A stretch of DNA of 35,051 nucleotides from Oscillospiraceae bacterium (GTDB taxonomy: Bacteria; Bacillota; Clostridia; WRLR01). Under the pieces are notes generated by a model. That model saw only the letters and a program-made list of their open reading frames with translations, did no database searches and was not told the origin of the DNA. The stretch spans positions 1 to 35,051 of the forward strand of contig WRLR01000035.1 of NCBI GenBank assembly GCA_009777515.1, given 5' to 3'. Numbering within the stretch: the first letter of the stretch is position 1; the number at the start of each line of letters is the position of its first letter. A program made the position numbers and the translations under genes. This document shows positions 24,360 through 32,650 of this stretch, in pieces.

Positions 24360-25758
24360 CAGGGCCGACTGGGCTTATGGGGCTAGCGGGGCTGGTGAGG
24401 TCGGCGAGACCGGCGGAGCTGGTGAAGTCGATTGGGTCGGTAGGGCTGGCGAGGCCGGCGGGGTAATCAAGACAAATAGGTCGAATACGGTTTTTAATAG
24501 AAAGATTTATAATATAAGGATCCATGGGTGCATACGGGCGCAAATAATATGCGCAGTTATTGTGTGCGCCCTGTTGCTTTGTTCATGCGGTACCGGCACA
24601 TCGCCCGGCGCGACTTTTTCGGACATGAAAATCGGAAGGGATTCCGAAGGTGCGGGTGGGAGTGGCGCGGGTGGCGGTGGCGCGGGTGAGGGCATGGGCG
24701 CGGTCATTGCGTTGGGCGAGACCGAAGGCGACAGGGGTAGCGTAAGCGAGAGTAACGAGGCTGGCAAGAACGGCGAAAACGCGGACGGCAGCGGCGCGGA
24801 TGCGGGCGTCCAAAGTGACCGCGATGCGGATGTGGGCGACGATAGTGACCGCGAGGACGACGGAGACGGCAATGGCGGAGACGGCGATGGTGATAGCGAC
24901 AGCAACGGAGATGGCGATGGAGACGGCGATGCCAATGTCAACGACGACGGCGAAGGCGATGCCAACGGCAACGTAGCCAATATTGAAAATAGTACCGGCG
25001 CCGATAGCACAGACACTGCGCGACTCGCAGACAACGCCGCCGAGTACCAGTTCAGCCCAACCGAACTCGATGCCATGGACGATTCAAGCGTCGGCTGGGG
25101 CGTCAAACTCGACGGCCACCAGCGGCCGGCAGTACCGTCTGCGACGCTTGCAATGTTCGAAAAATACAATACGGCGTATATAGGCGCCGACGAGCCCGTA
25201 TTGTTTCTGACATTCGACCTCGGTTACGAAAACGGCAATACAGCGCCCATCCTGGACGTACTGGCTGAGAAAGGCGCGACAGCCTCTTTCTTTATCACGG
25301 GCCATTACCTAGCAACGGAGCCGGATATCGTCCGCAGGATATACGACAGCGGGCACATGGTGGCTAACCACTCGCTCCGGCACACGAGCTTCCCGGACGG
25401 TACGGACGAAGAGGTAATCGCCGATATAACCGGCCTGGCATCGGCATATACCGATGCCACTGGTAACGAGCTATCGATGTTCCTGCGCCCACCCTCCGGC
25501 GAGTACAGCGAGCGCAGCCTCGCGCTGGCGGCGACGCTGGGCTATCGCACAGTCATGTGGAGTTTCGCCTTTGTCGACTACGACGAGAAACAGACGTACA
25601 CCACGGACTACGCGTTCCGCAGGATAACGGACAACCTGCACAACGGCGCGGTGATACTGCTGCACACGGTACACAAAGAAAACGCGCTGGTACTGGGCAG
25701 AGTCATAGACAGGGCGCGCAACGAGGGGTACACATTTTCCACGCTGGACAAATTATAG
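24352..25758 (+). CDS. PdaA-like polysaccharide deacetylase lipoprotein
   Basis: The protein is 468 aa. The C-terminal NodB domain has LTFDLGYENGNT (D289), the metal pair NHSLRH (H340, H344), FLRPPSGEYSERSL, WSFAFVDYDE and AVILLHTVHKENA. This is the PdaA pattern, which removes acetyl groups from muramic acid in peptidoglycan. A hydrophobic stretch ends LLLCSC with Cys79 as probable lipidation site. About 60 residues precede the hydrophobic stretch and include an Ala/Gly/Glu repeat (nt 24380-24464), which is very long for a signal peptide n-region. No in-frame ATG, GTG or TTG is seen after the repeat. An Asp/Gly/Asn/Ser linker (about residues 164-210) follows. The start overlaps mgsA by eight bases. 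Confidence 0.85.
   Translation: MSNRADWAYGASGAGEVGETGGAGEVDWVGRAGEAGGVIKTNRSNTVFNRKIYNIRIHGCIRAQIICAVIVCALLLCSCGTGTSPGATFSDMKIGRDSEGAGGSGAGGGGAGEGMGAVIALGETEGDRGSVSESNEAGKNGENADGSGADAGVQSDRDADVGDDSDREDDGDGNGGDGDGDSDSNGDGDGDGDANVNDDGEGDANGNVANIENSTGADSTDTARLADNAAEYQFSPTELDAMDDSSVGWGVKLDGHQRPAVPSATLAMFEKYNTAYIGADEPVLFLTFDLGYENGNTAPILDVLAEKGATASFFITGHYLATEPDIVRRIYDSGHMVANHSLRHTSFPDGTDEEVIADITGLASAYTDATGNELSMFLRPPSGEYSERSLALAATLGYRTVMWSFAFVDYDEKQTYTTDYAFRRITDNLHNGAVILLHTVHKENALVLGRVIDRARNEGYTFSTLDKL
24380..24464 (+). repeat. In-frame repeat before the deacetylase signal peptide
   Basis: Units built on GGCGGAGCTGGTGAAGTC recur with changes and encode Gly-Ala-Gly-Glu-Val/Ala-Gly-type steps. They lie between the only usable start codon and the hydrophobic signal segment. 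Confidence 0.65.
24841..24980 (+). repeat. In-frame repeat coding an Asp/Gly/Asn linker
   Basis: Six-base steps of the form GGCGAT or GGAGAC encode Gly-Asp repeats, with Asn and Ser replacements. They form an acidic linker between the lipid anchor and the deacetylase domain. Confidence 0.75.
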
Positions 25759-25854
25759 CCGCGTGAACCCCCCCGTAGGGCACGCCACCCCGCGCAAAGC
25801 ACAACCCATAGGGCGCGACGCCCCCGGCGCGCCAAATAATATAGGAGCACACAT

Positions 25855-26730
25855 ATGTTTAAAATCATAACCAAAAAGCAATTGAACCACCAAGTTACGC
25901 AGTTCGAAATAGAAGCGCCCAGGGTGGCGAAAAAAGCCTCGCCCGGCCAATTTGTCATAATACGCATCGACGACGCGGGCGAGAGAGTCCCGTTTACGAT
26001 AGCGGACACAGACACAGAGCGCGGGACCGTGACCTTCATAGCGCAGGTGGTCGGCAAAACCACGACGCAGCTCAACTCACTCAACGAAGGTGACAGCCTG
26101 ATGAATTTCGTGGGCCCGTTGGGCAAGCCGACACACTTTGACGACGGCGTCAAGCGCGCCATCGTCATCGGCGGCGGTCTCGGCAGCGCCATAGCCTACC
26201 CCCAGTCGAAGCATTTGTTCAATCGGGGCGTCCAGGTAGACACCATCGTCGGCTTCCGTAACGCGGAACTCGTCATTTTAGAGGACGAGCTGGCGGCGGT
26301 CAGCACCAACCTCATCATCACCACCGACGACGGATCGTACGGGCAAAAAGGCTTTGTGACCGAAGCGCTCAAAAATCTGCTTTCCGCCGAAAGCGAAGCA
26401 AGCGCCAAGGCCGGCTACGACGTGGTGGTAGCCATTGGCCCGCCTGTCATGATGAAGGCTGTGTGCGAAATGACGCGCCCGCTCGGCATACACACGCTGG
26501 TCAGCCTGAACCCGATAATGGTGGACGGCACGGGCATGTGCGGCGGCTGCCGCGTCACCGTGGGCGGGCAGACGCGCTTCGCGTGCGTCGACGGCCCGGA
26601 TTTCGACGGCCACGAGGTCGACTTCGACGAGCTTATGAAAAGGAACGCGATGTACCGGGGGCATGAAAAGCTCAGCCTGGACGACCACATATGCAAACTG
26701 GAAGAGGAGGCTGAGCAAAACAATGCCTAA
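25855..26730 (+). CDS. nfnA: NfnA-type FAD/NAD and [2Fe-2S] ferredoxin-NADP reductase subunit alpha
   Basis: The protein is 291 aa. The FAD domain has PGQFVIIRIDDAGERVPFTIAD, and the nucleotide domain has VIGGGLGSAI. Near the C terminus MCGGCRV and the Cys of FACVDGPDFDG supply the [2Fe-2S] site, with a nearby Asp as in the Nfn small subunit. With the next gene it would form NADH-dependent reduced ferredoxin:NADP oxidoreductase, which moves electrons by flavin-based bifurcation in anaerobes. ATAGGAG precedes the ATG. Its end overlaps the nfnB start by eight bases. A sulfide dehydrogenase-type name is also used for this family. Confidence 0.9.
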   Translation: MFKIITKKQLNHQVTQFEIEAPRVAKKASPGQFVIIRIDDAGERVPFTIADTDTERGTVTFIAQVVGKTTTQLNSLNEGDSLMNFVGPLGKPTHFDDGVKRAIVIGGGLGSAIAYPQSKHLFNRGVQVDTIVGFRNAELVILEDELAAVSTNLIITTDDGSYGQKGFVTEALKNLLSAESEASAKAGYDVVVAIGPPVMMKAVCEMTRPLGIHTLVSLNPIMVDGTGMCGGCRVTVGGQTRFACVDGPDFDGHEVDFDELMKRNAMYRGHEKLSLDDHICKLEEEAEQNNA

Positions 26731-28135
26731 TATGTCACCTGCGCAAGTCAAAATGCCCGAGCAGCCCGCAAGCGAGCGCATCAACAATTTCGACGAAGTA
26801 GCGCTGGGCTACGACGAGGAGATGGCGGTCAGCGAGGCGGCGCGCTGCCTCAATTGCAAGACGCGCCCATGCATTAAAGGCTGCCCCGTAAACATCGACA
26901 TCCCGGGATTCATAAGTTTAATCGGGCGCCGCGAGTTCGACGAAGCGTTCGAGCTGCTGCGCGACTCAAATACCCTCCCTGCCATTTGTGGGCGCGTATG
27001 CCCGCAGGAGACCCAATGCGAGCAGTTGTGCGTACGGGCCATCAAGGGCGAGTCGGTTGCGATAGGCAAATTGGAGCGCTTTGCCGCCGATCGTAAAATT
27101 AAGCAGGCCGAACTCACAGGCATCATCGAGGGCGCGGCTTGCGCCCCGAAGAACGGGAGGAGGGTGGCGGTCGTCGGCTCCGGCCCCGCGTCGCTCACAT
27201 GCGCGGGCACACTGGCCAAATACGGTTATGAAGTGAAAATCTTCGAATCGTTCCACATGGCTGGCGGCGTTTTGGTGTACGGCATACCGGAGTTCCGGCT
27301 GCCAAAGAAGCTCGTCAAGCAGGAGATCGACATGCTGCTCGCGTGCGGCGTGGAAATCGAGTTCGACACGGTGGTGGGCAAAACGCTCGACATTTACGAT
27401 CTGTTCGAGGACGGCTATGAGGCCGTGTTCCTCGGGACCGGCGCGGGCCTGCCGTCGTTTTTGAAGATACCGGGCGAGAACCTGTGCGGCGTGTACTCCG
27501 CCAACGAGTTTTTGACGCGGATCAACATGATGCGCGGATACCAGTTCCCGAGGACGGATACGCCCATCATCAAGGGCAAAAACGTCGCCGTGTTCGGCGG
27601 CGGCAACGTCGCGTTGGACGCCGCCAGGTGCGCAAAGCGGTTGGGCGCGGACAATGTCTACATAGTATATAGGCGCTCCGAGAAGGAGATGCCCGCGCGG
27701 GTGGAGGAGGTCCACCACGCCCGCGACGAGGGCATAGTATTTCAAATGCTCACAAACCCGAAGAGGTTTATCGGGGACGATAACGGCTGGGTGCGTGGCG
27801 TCGAGTGCTTCCGCATGGAACTGGGCGAGCCGGACGCCTCCGGGCGTAGGCGGCCCATCCCGGTGGAAAATTCCGATTTCGTGATCGATGTGGACGTAGT
27901 CGTGGTCGCGATAGGCCAGAGCCCCAACCCGATAATCAAGAACGCGACGCCCGAACTGAAGAGCGAGTCATGGGGCGGGATTGTCGCCGACGAGGTGACC
28001 GGCGCCACCAGCATGAAAGGCGTGTACGCCGGCGGCGACGTGGTCACGGGCGCGGCCACCGTAATCCTGGCCATGGGCGCCGGCAAAACCGCCGCCGCCG
28101 CCATCGACGAGTATATAAAAGGCAAAAACCAGTAA
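26723..28135 (+). CDS. nfnB: NfnB-type subunit beta (GltD-like, NADPH and two [4Fe-4S])
   Basis: The protein is 470 aa. The N-terminal domain carries CLNCKTRPCIKGCPV and CGRVCPQETQCEQLC for two [4Fe-4S] clusters. The FAD domain has VVGSGPASLTCAGTL, and the NADP domain has VFGGGNVALDAARCAKRLG with YRRSEKEMPAR. Near the end GVYAGGDVVTGAATVILAMGAGK closes the FAD site. Family names include glutamate synthase small subunit, but the gene lies directly behind nfnA, so the electron-bifurcating Nfn role is favoured. The ATG at 26723 was chosen because AGGAGG lies twelve bases before it and homologues begin here. Longer in-frame starts lie inside nfnA. Confidence 0.92.
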   Translation: MPNMSPAQVKMPEQPASERINNFDEVALGYDEEMAVSEAARCLNCKTRPCIKGCPVNIDIPGFISLIGRREFDEAFELLRDSNTLPAICGRVCPQETQCEQLCVRAIKGESVAIGKLERFAADRKIKQAELTGIIEGAACAPKNGRRVAVVGSGPASLTCAGTLAKYGYEVKIFESFHMAGGVLVYGIPEFRLPKKLVKQEIDMLLACGVEIEFDTVVGKTLDIYDLFEDGYEAVFLGTGAGLPSFLKIPGENLCGVYSANEFLTRINMMRGYQFPRTDTPIIKGKNVAVFGGGNVALDAARCAKRLGADNVYIVYRRSEKEMPARVEEVHHARDEGIVFQMLTNPKRFIGDDNGWVRGVECFRMELGEPDASGRRRPIPVENSDFVIDVDVVVVAIGQSPNPIIKNATPELKSESWGGIVADEVTGATSMKGVYAGGDVVTGAATVILAMGAGKTAAAAIDEYIKGKNQ

Positions 28136-28184
28136 AACAAACGTGGCGGGGCGCGTCGCGCGTCCGCAGTGCCGCAGGGGACGG

Positions 28185-29006
28185 TTATCCCAGCAATTTT
28201 TTCATGTACTCTATATATCCCGGCAGCACTGTTTCCGGTGGCGCCAGTTCGGGGTGCCATTTCTTTTCCCATTCGAAAGAGTACCAGCCGTCGTAACCGT
28301 CGCCCACCAATGTGGCCACGATATCGGCGATGGGTATGTCGCCCTGCCCCGGCAGGCAATAAGCGCCCGCCCCGCCGGCGCGGATGTGGTCCTTGACATG
28401 CACGTGGCGTACCAGCGGCTTTATGACGGCGTAGAAATCCCGCCATCCGTCGCCGTACGACGTGTCGCTGTTCCCGATGTCCCACAAAATGCCAAACTCC
28501 GGGCAGGATTTGGCGCCCTCTATTATCGGCCCGATATTTTCAATTTTGTTGAAATCCCCGTGGACCTCCAGCAAAATGTCAACGCCCTTGCCCCTGGCAT
28601 ACGCGCACAGTTCGCGCAGGCCCCCGCAGACCCGCTCTAAAATGCTGGCGCGGGCGGCGGCGCTGTCCCCACCCGCGACGCTGTCGCCGAACACGCGCAA
28701 CCCCTGTATGCCCATCCGGACACACACGTCCACAGCCAAGCGACCTTCCACCAACGCGTCGGCATAGCCTGCCTCGTCGTGGAACTTCACCGAGGAGCCG
28801 AAGCCCGCAATCTCAAGCCCCTTTGCCTTAAACAGCGCCTTGGTCGCATCCGCGCCCCCCTCGGAAAACTCCGGTATCAGGTCGGCCCGCATCTCGTTGT
28901 TCACCCCGCGTATTTCGACGCCCTGGTAACCCAATCGCTCCGCTTCGTCCAATATTTTCGCAAAGCTCCAGTCCGGGCATGCGAGCGTTGTAAATGCTAT
29001 TTTCAT
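28185..29006 (-). CDS. Sugar phosphate isomerase/epimerase (AP-endonuclease 2 fold)
   Basis: The protein is 273 aa with a TIM barrel of the xylose isomerase-like group. It starts MKIAFTTLACPDWSF, then YQGVEIRG, LLEVHGDFN, GILWDIGNSD with a metal Asp, RHVHVKDH and YDGWYSFEWEKKWHPEL. Glu, Asp, His and a final Glu fit the metal site of the family. It would isomerise or epimerise a sugar or sugar acid. GGGAGG lies eleven bases before the ATG. It is downstream of the ManD-type gene but is separated from it by a strong hairpin terminator and hairpin element B, so it may have its own promoter. It converges with nfnB, leaving a 49-bp gap. Confidence 0.85.
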   Translation of the reverse strand: MKIAFTTLACPDWSFAKILDEAERLGYQGVEIRGVNNEMRADLIPEFSEGGADATKALFKAKGLEIAGFGSSVKFHDEAGYADALVEGRLAVDVCVRMGIQGLRVFGDSVAGGDSAAARASILERVCGGLRELCAYARGKGVDILLEVHGDFNKIENIGPIIEGAKSCPEFGILWDIGNSDTSYGDGWRDFYAVIKPLVRHVHVKDHIRAGGAGAYCLPGQGDIPIADIVATLVGDGYDGWYSFEWEKKWHPELAPPETVLPGYIEYMKKLLG

Positions 29007-29037
29007 AATAAATATAACCTCCCTAAAAATTTACTAT

Positions 29038-29168
29038 TAAGGTGATTGCAAAAGCCGGTAATTTACGGGCGAACACTGTTCGCCCCTACAACATTTTGTA
29101 TATATGCAAAATTGGCTGCCCATATGTAGGGACGCACATTGTGCGTCCGCGATTTTTACAATCGCCTA
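29038..29168 (-). mobile_element. MITE/REP-like hairpin element, copy B
   Basis: The reverse complement matches copy A (16766-16894) along its whole length with only a handful of differences, including both 19-bp palindromes and the terminal repeats. It ends 31 bp before the isomerase start. TA stands at both ends. Confidence 0.8.
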
Positions 29169-29186
29169 AATTTACATTTAAAGTAA

Positions 29187-29225
29187 GGGGCGGCCCCTGG
29201 TATCGATACACGCAGGGGCCGCCCC
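29187..29225 (-). terminator. Strong hairpin after the ManD-type gene
   Basis: GGGGCGGCCCCTG (29187-29199) pairs perfectly with CAGGGGCCGCCCC (29213-29225) across a 13-base loop that contains the palindrome GTATCGATAC. On the minus strand the stem is followed by TTACTTTAAA. It lies 22 bp after the dehydratase stop, as a terminator of the sugar operon. Confidence 0.7.
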
Positions 29226-29247
29226 ATTAATTGATATGTTATGTAGC

Positions 29248-30456
29248 TTACGCCTTGACCGATGTGCCGTCGGGCAACCGCGCCAGCAGCCAGCGCGGCT
29301 GGCTCTTGTCGCATGCGTACTTTTTCGCTTTCTCCTCGTCTATGTCAAGCCCCCAGCCGGGCTTGTCGTTTACAAACGCGTGCCCATCCTTGATCCACGG
29401 CAGCCCCGTAAACACGTCCTGTATCTCCGGCCTGGTCTCGAACCCGCACCACTCCTGAATACCGAAGTTCGGCGCCACAAGGTCTAAATGCAAGTTGGCC
29501 ACATGCCCGACAGGAGAAACGTCGCCCGGGCCGTGCCACGCCGTCCGGACCCCGAACGGCTCGCACATAATCGCGAGCTTGCGCGCAGGGGTCGCGCCGC
29601 CGATCTGGCTGATATGGCAGCGCACGAAGTCGATCCAGCGGTTGTGTATCATCGGGATGTATTCGAGCGGGTTGTTGTACAGCTCGCCCATCGCAATCGG
29701 CACGGCGGCCGCGTCGCGGAGCTTTTCGAACCAGAAACCCATTTCTGGCGGCAGCGCGTCCTCCAGGAAAACCAGCCGGTACGGCTCGACCGCTTTCGCG
29801 AGCCTGATGGCGTCTATCGGCGTCAGCCGCTCGTGGATATCGTGCAGCAGCTCGACTTCCTCGCCGCATATCCTGCGCACGGCTTCGAACATCTTGGGCA
29901 CGCCGCGCATATACGAGAGCGCGTCAAAGTACGCACCGTCAGGGGAGTTTTCCGGCGTCCGCAGGTAGTTCGTCCTCCCACCGTAGCCGCCCATCTGGCA
30001 GCGTATGTACTGGTAGCCCGTGTCCATATATTTTTGTACGTTCTCCGCAACGGCCTCCGGCGTCAGTCCATCCGCATGCCGGTACACGGCGACGCCCTCG
30101 CGCACTTTGCCGCCCCACAGCTTGTACACCGGTACGCCCAGCTCCTTGCCCAGGATGTCCCACATCGCCATGTCGCAGCCGGAAATGGCGTTGTTGAGAA
30201 CAGGCCCGTTCCGCCAGTACGACGAGTTCATCATGACGTTCCAGTTGTCCTCGACGTTGGTTGGGTCGCGCCCGACCAGCAATTGCTCCATGTAATCCTC
30301 GATGGCCGTCACGACAGGCGTGTGGCGCTGCGTGAACGTCGCGCAACCGATCCCATACAGGCCGGGCTGGTTCGTTTCGATTTTTACTATGACGAGGTTG
30401 CAACCCCGCTGCGGGGCGGTCGCTATCGCCTTTACGGCAGTGATCTTTGTACCCAC
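29248..30456 (-). CDS. ManD/RspA-family dehydratase (enolase superfamily)
   Basis: The protein is 402 aa. It has the RspA-type enolase fold: ITAVKAIATAP, LYGIGCATFTQR, and LWGGKVREGVAVYRHADG. The barrel shows LLHDIHERLTP with metal Asp and catalytic His, FLEDALPP, AMGELYNN and the AWHGPGD segment with its His. These match the Asp/Glu/Glu site and acid-base groups of D-mannonate dehydratase. Members act on D-mannonate or D-gluconate, some weakly. The GTG at 30456 has GGAGG seven bases before it and fits the family start. An ATG at 30483 in frame has no ribosome site. It follows the binding-protein gene, so the imported sugar is probably its source of substrate. Confidence 0.87.
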   Translation of the reverse strand: MGTKITAVKAIATAPQRGCNLVIVKIETNQPGLYGIGCATFTQRHTPVVTAIEDYMEQLLVGRDPTNVEDNWNVMMNSSYWRNGPVLNNAISGCDMAMWDILGKELGVPVYKLWGGKVREGVAVYRHADGLTPEAVAENVQKYMDTGYQYIRCQMGGYGGRTNYLRTPENSPDGAYFDALSYMRGVPKMFEAVRRICGEEVELLHDIHERLTPIDAIRLAKAVEPYRLVFLEDALPPEMGFWFEKLRDAAAVPIAMGELYNNPLEYIPMIHNRWIDFVRCHISQIGGATPARKLAIMCEPFGVRTAWHGPGDVSPVGHVANLHLDLVAPNFGIQEWCGFETRPEIQDVFTGLPWIKDGHAFVNDKPGWGLDIDEEKAKKYACDKSQPRWLLARLPDGTSVKA

Positions 30457-30489
30457 AACATAGCCTCCAATCAGCTTACTCATTACTCA

Positions 30490-30573
30490 TTAATTAAACA
30501 CCAGTATTTATTAATTTAACACCAATACTTATTAACTTGACAGCAGTACTTACTAATCCAACACCATCAGTCG
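30490..30573 (+). repeat. 21-bp tandem repeat across the binding-protein stop codon
   Basis: Units lie at 30490-30510, 30511-30531, 30532-30552 and, diverged, 30553-30573. They share TTAAxxxxACACCAxTAxTTA. The last unit covers the stop codon of the binding protein on the minus strand. The array fills the space to the dehydratase gene. Confidence 0.85.
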
Positions 30574-32270
30574 ACTCTCATGTTGTTCGCGGCAATAAAC
30601 TCGTCATATTGGCGCTGGGCATCGTCTATGACCTTCTGCAGGCCGTTCGCGTACATTTTTTCGTTCATTTCACGCAGCGTCTCCGCGACGTTCGGCGAAA
30701 CGCCGGCTTTGAGGATCGGCACGTACTGCACCCTTACTGACTCAACTGCGGCGTACTCGGTCGTTATGTTCTCCATGTTGACGTAGAAGCCCATGATCTT
30801 GCTTTGCCTGGACTCGAAGTTGTACTCGCGCAGCTCGTCGTAGCGATCCTCCGTCTCGTTGTACCACAGCGTGTTTAGGAACATGTTGCCAAAGAACGTC
30901 TCAAAGCCAAACGCGTAACCCGTCTCGCCCTTCGTGGTTACGCCCTCCGGCAGGGCGAAGCGGCCATTTTCGTCTATGACGTGGTGTTTGCCCTCGATGC
31001 CTGAGTTGAACAGGTTGATGATGACCGGGTCAGAGTGGAACAGGTTGATGACCATCATGGCGCGCTCTTTGTCGATGGATGACTGCGGGATGCATGTCAG
31101 AGCCGTCACGTTTTGGTATGTGTTCACTATCGGGGGCGTGCAGCGCCAGCGATAGAAGTCGGTGCCGTAGCTGGTCTGCATCTGGCTGAGTGTTGTCGGC
31201 GAACCGCCCGCCCCGATGAACCATGTCTTGCCCGCGCGGAACATGTCGCCGCCGCCCGTCGTCGTCGTGGCGGCGTCGGGGTTGATCAGCCCCATGTCCT
31301 GCCACCGCTTTAATGTCTCGAAGCGGTCGAGGTCCCATTCGGTCTCGAAATGGTTCAGCACCTTGTTTTCTTCCAGGTCGACGATGAGCAGCGTTATGGC
31401 TCCGGTCAGCTCCTCATACCTGTAGGGGTTGTCGCGGATTGCGTCCGTCGCCCATTCCATGTTGATGCCCGAACTGGAGGACAGATAATATGGGGTCATT
31501 TCGGGATACGATTCCTGAATTTTTATCAGATAAGGCTCTAGATCCTGCAGCGTGACCAGCGAGTCCACGTCCATCCCGATCGCATCCGCTATGTCCTTGC
31601 GGTAGTACCAGGCCTCGCTCTGGGGCGTCTGCTTCTGGCATGGGACGCCGTATAGTTCGCCCGCTACCTTCGGGGCGTCGATGATGCCCGGCGCGTTGAC
31701 GGCCATATGCGCCATCGCGTCCGGCGCGTACTGTGCGAACAGGTCGTTGAGCGGGTGGTATGCGCCGTTCGCAACGTTTGTGTAATAGCCGCGATTGGAC
31801 TGGTCGAAGATCAGGTCGATCTGCTCGCCCGCCGAAAACAGCATAGGCACCCGCGTCGACCATTCGCCGCCCGGTATGGGGGTCAGCGTGACCGTGCAGT
31901 TCAGCCTTTCCATAAAGTACTCGTCCATGGCCGCCTGCACCAGCGGCAGGTCGTCCTGGTCGCTGCCTGTAAAGAAGTAGTACAGGCTTACGAACGGCAG
32001 ATCTTCCTCGATTTGCGCAGGCGCCGCCTGCGGGGTCGTGGCCGCAACAGTCGCCGCCGCCGCCGCTGTGGTCGCCGCCGCGCCCGCAGCGGTAGTGCCC
32101 GCCGCAGTCGTAGTCGCGGCCTCCGTCGCCGCAGCCGCAGCCGCAGTGGTGGCAGCCTCGGTCGCAGCCGCCGCCGTGGTAGCAGCCGGCGCGGGCGTCC
32201 CACCCCCGCACGCCGACAGCGCCATCGCGAGCGCGACCAGCAATACAATCAATCTAGCATGTTTCCTCAT
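30567..32270 (-). CDS. Sugar ABC transporter substrate-binding lipoprotein (LipO/YtcQ type)
   Basis: The protein is 567 aa. The signal peptide ends ALSAC with Cys21 as lipidation site. An Ala/Thr linker (about residues 26-85) follows. The mature part has VSLYYFFTGSDQDDLPLVQ, LFSAGEQIDLIFD, NGAYHPLNDLFAQYAPD and KQTPQSEAWYYRKD, typical of the large family 1 binding proteins of LplA/LipO type. It would bind an oligosaccharide or uronate-containing sugar and deliver it to the two permeases encoded upstream. AGGAGG precedes the ATG. The 380-bp gap before it contains hairpins, so its expression may be set separately from the permeases. The exact sugar is unknown. Confidence 0.9.
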   Translation of the reverse strand: MRKHARLIVLLVALAMALSACGGGTPAPAATTAAAATEAATTAAAAAATEAATTTAAGTTAAGAAATTAAAAATVAATTPQAAPAQIEEDLPFVSLYYFFTGSDQDDLPLVQAAMDEYFMERLNCTVTLTPIPGGEWSTRVPMLFSAGEQIDLIFDQSNRGYYTNVANGAYHPLNDLFAQYAPDAMAHMAVNAPGIIDAPKVAGELYGVPCQKQTPQSEAWYYRKDIADAIGMDVDSLVTLQDLEPYLIKIQESYPEMTPYYLSSSSGINMEWATDAIRDNPYRYEELTGAITLLIVDLEENKVLNHFETEWDLDRFETLKRWQDMGLINPDAATTTTGGGDMFRAGKTWFIGAGGSPTTLSQMQTSYGTDFYRWRCTPPIVNTYQNVTALTCIPQSSIDKERAMMVINLFHSDPVIINLFNSGIEGKHHVIDENGRFALPEGVTTKGETGYAFGFETFFGNMFLNTLWYNETEDRYDELREYNFESRQSKIMGFYVNMENITTEYAAVESVRVQYVPILKAGVSPNVAETLREMNEKMYANGLQKVIDDAQRQYDEFIAANNMRVD

Positions 32271-32389
32271 GTTTCATTTCCTCCTATTATTATAGCGGTT
32301 TACGTGTTCATAATCTTCGCAGGGCCGGCGTCAAGGCCGCCGACTCTGCTCGTTATTCACACTAGTTCCGTTTCGCTCTGTCCGTGCTC

Positions 32390-32517
32390 ATCGCAGACAA
32401 GCTGCGATTACGCGCGGCGCTCAACTCCACACCGCTTAACGCGCGAAAGCGCGAGCGACGCGTTGCGTCGCTTATATACTCATTTGAATTCGTAGGGTGC
32501 GATGTCCTCATCGCACC
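32390..32517. repeat. Cluster of four hairpins before the binding-protein gene
   Basis: Hairpins occur at 32390-32408 (ATCGCAG/CTGCGAT), 32440-32453 (CGCGC-GAAA-GCGCG), 32454-32472 (AGCGACGC-GTT-GCGTCGCT) and 32496-32517 (GGTGCGATG-TCCT-CATCGCACC). No gene is seen between 32271 and 32650. These hairpins are not followed by T-runs and resemble in style the hairpin elements elsewhere. Confidence 0.7.
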
Positions 32518-32591
32518 GCTCCTCGCTGCGTCCCTGCCCGTGGCTTAACGCCTATGAAGCATAATAATTTACATCTTTTTATATGGCACAA

Positions 32592-32642
32592 GCATTGTGT
32601 CTTTCTGAAGCCCCAGTTTCAATTACGATAAAGACACAATGC
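32592..32642. repeat. 13-bp perfect inverted repeat after the second permease
   Basis: GCATTGTGTCTTT (32592-32604) and AAAGACACAATGC (32630-32642) are perfect reverse complements, 25 bp apart. They lie just after the permease stop at 32651 on the minus strand. The structure could protect or attenuate the permease message or bound an element. Confidence 0.7.
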
Positions 32643-32650
32643 GTCCCTGA

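Noticed and set aside
25759-25854. Terminator or promoter between the deacetylase and nfnA genes
   Set aside because: GC-rich short repeats can form weak stems (GGGCG-CGA-CGCCC), but there is no T-run and no convincing promoter boxes.
29488-30519. 343-codon plus-strand frame opposite the ManD-type gene
   Set aside because: The protein is Arg/His/Val-rich with no motif. The minus strand carries the real enzyme.
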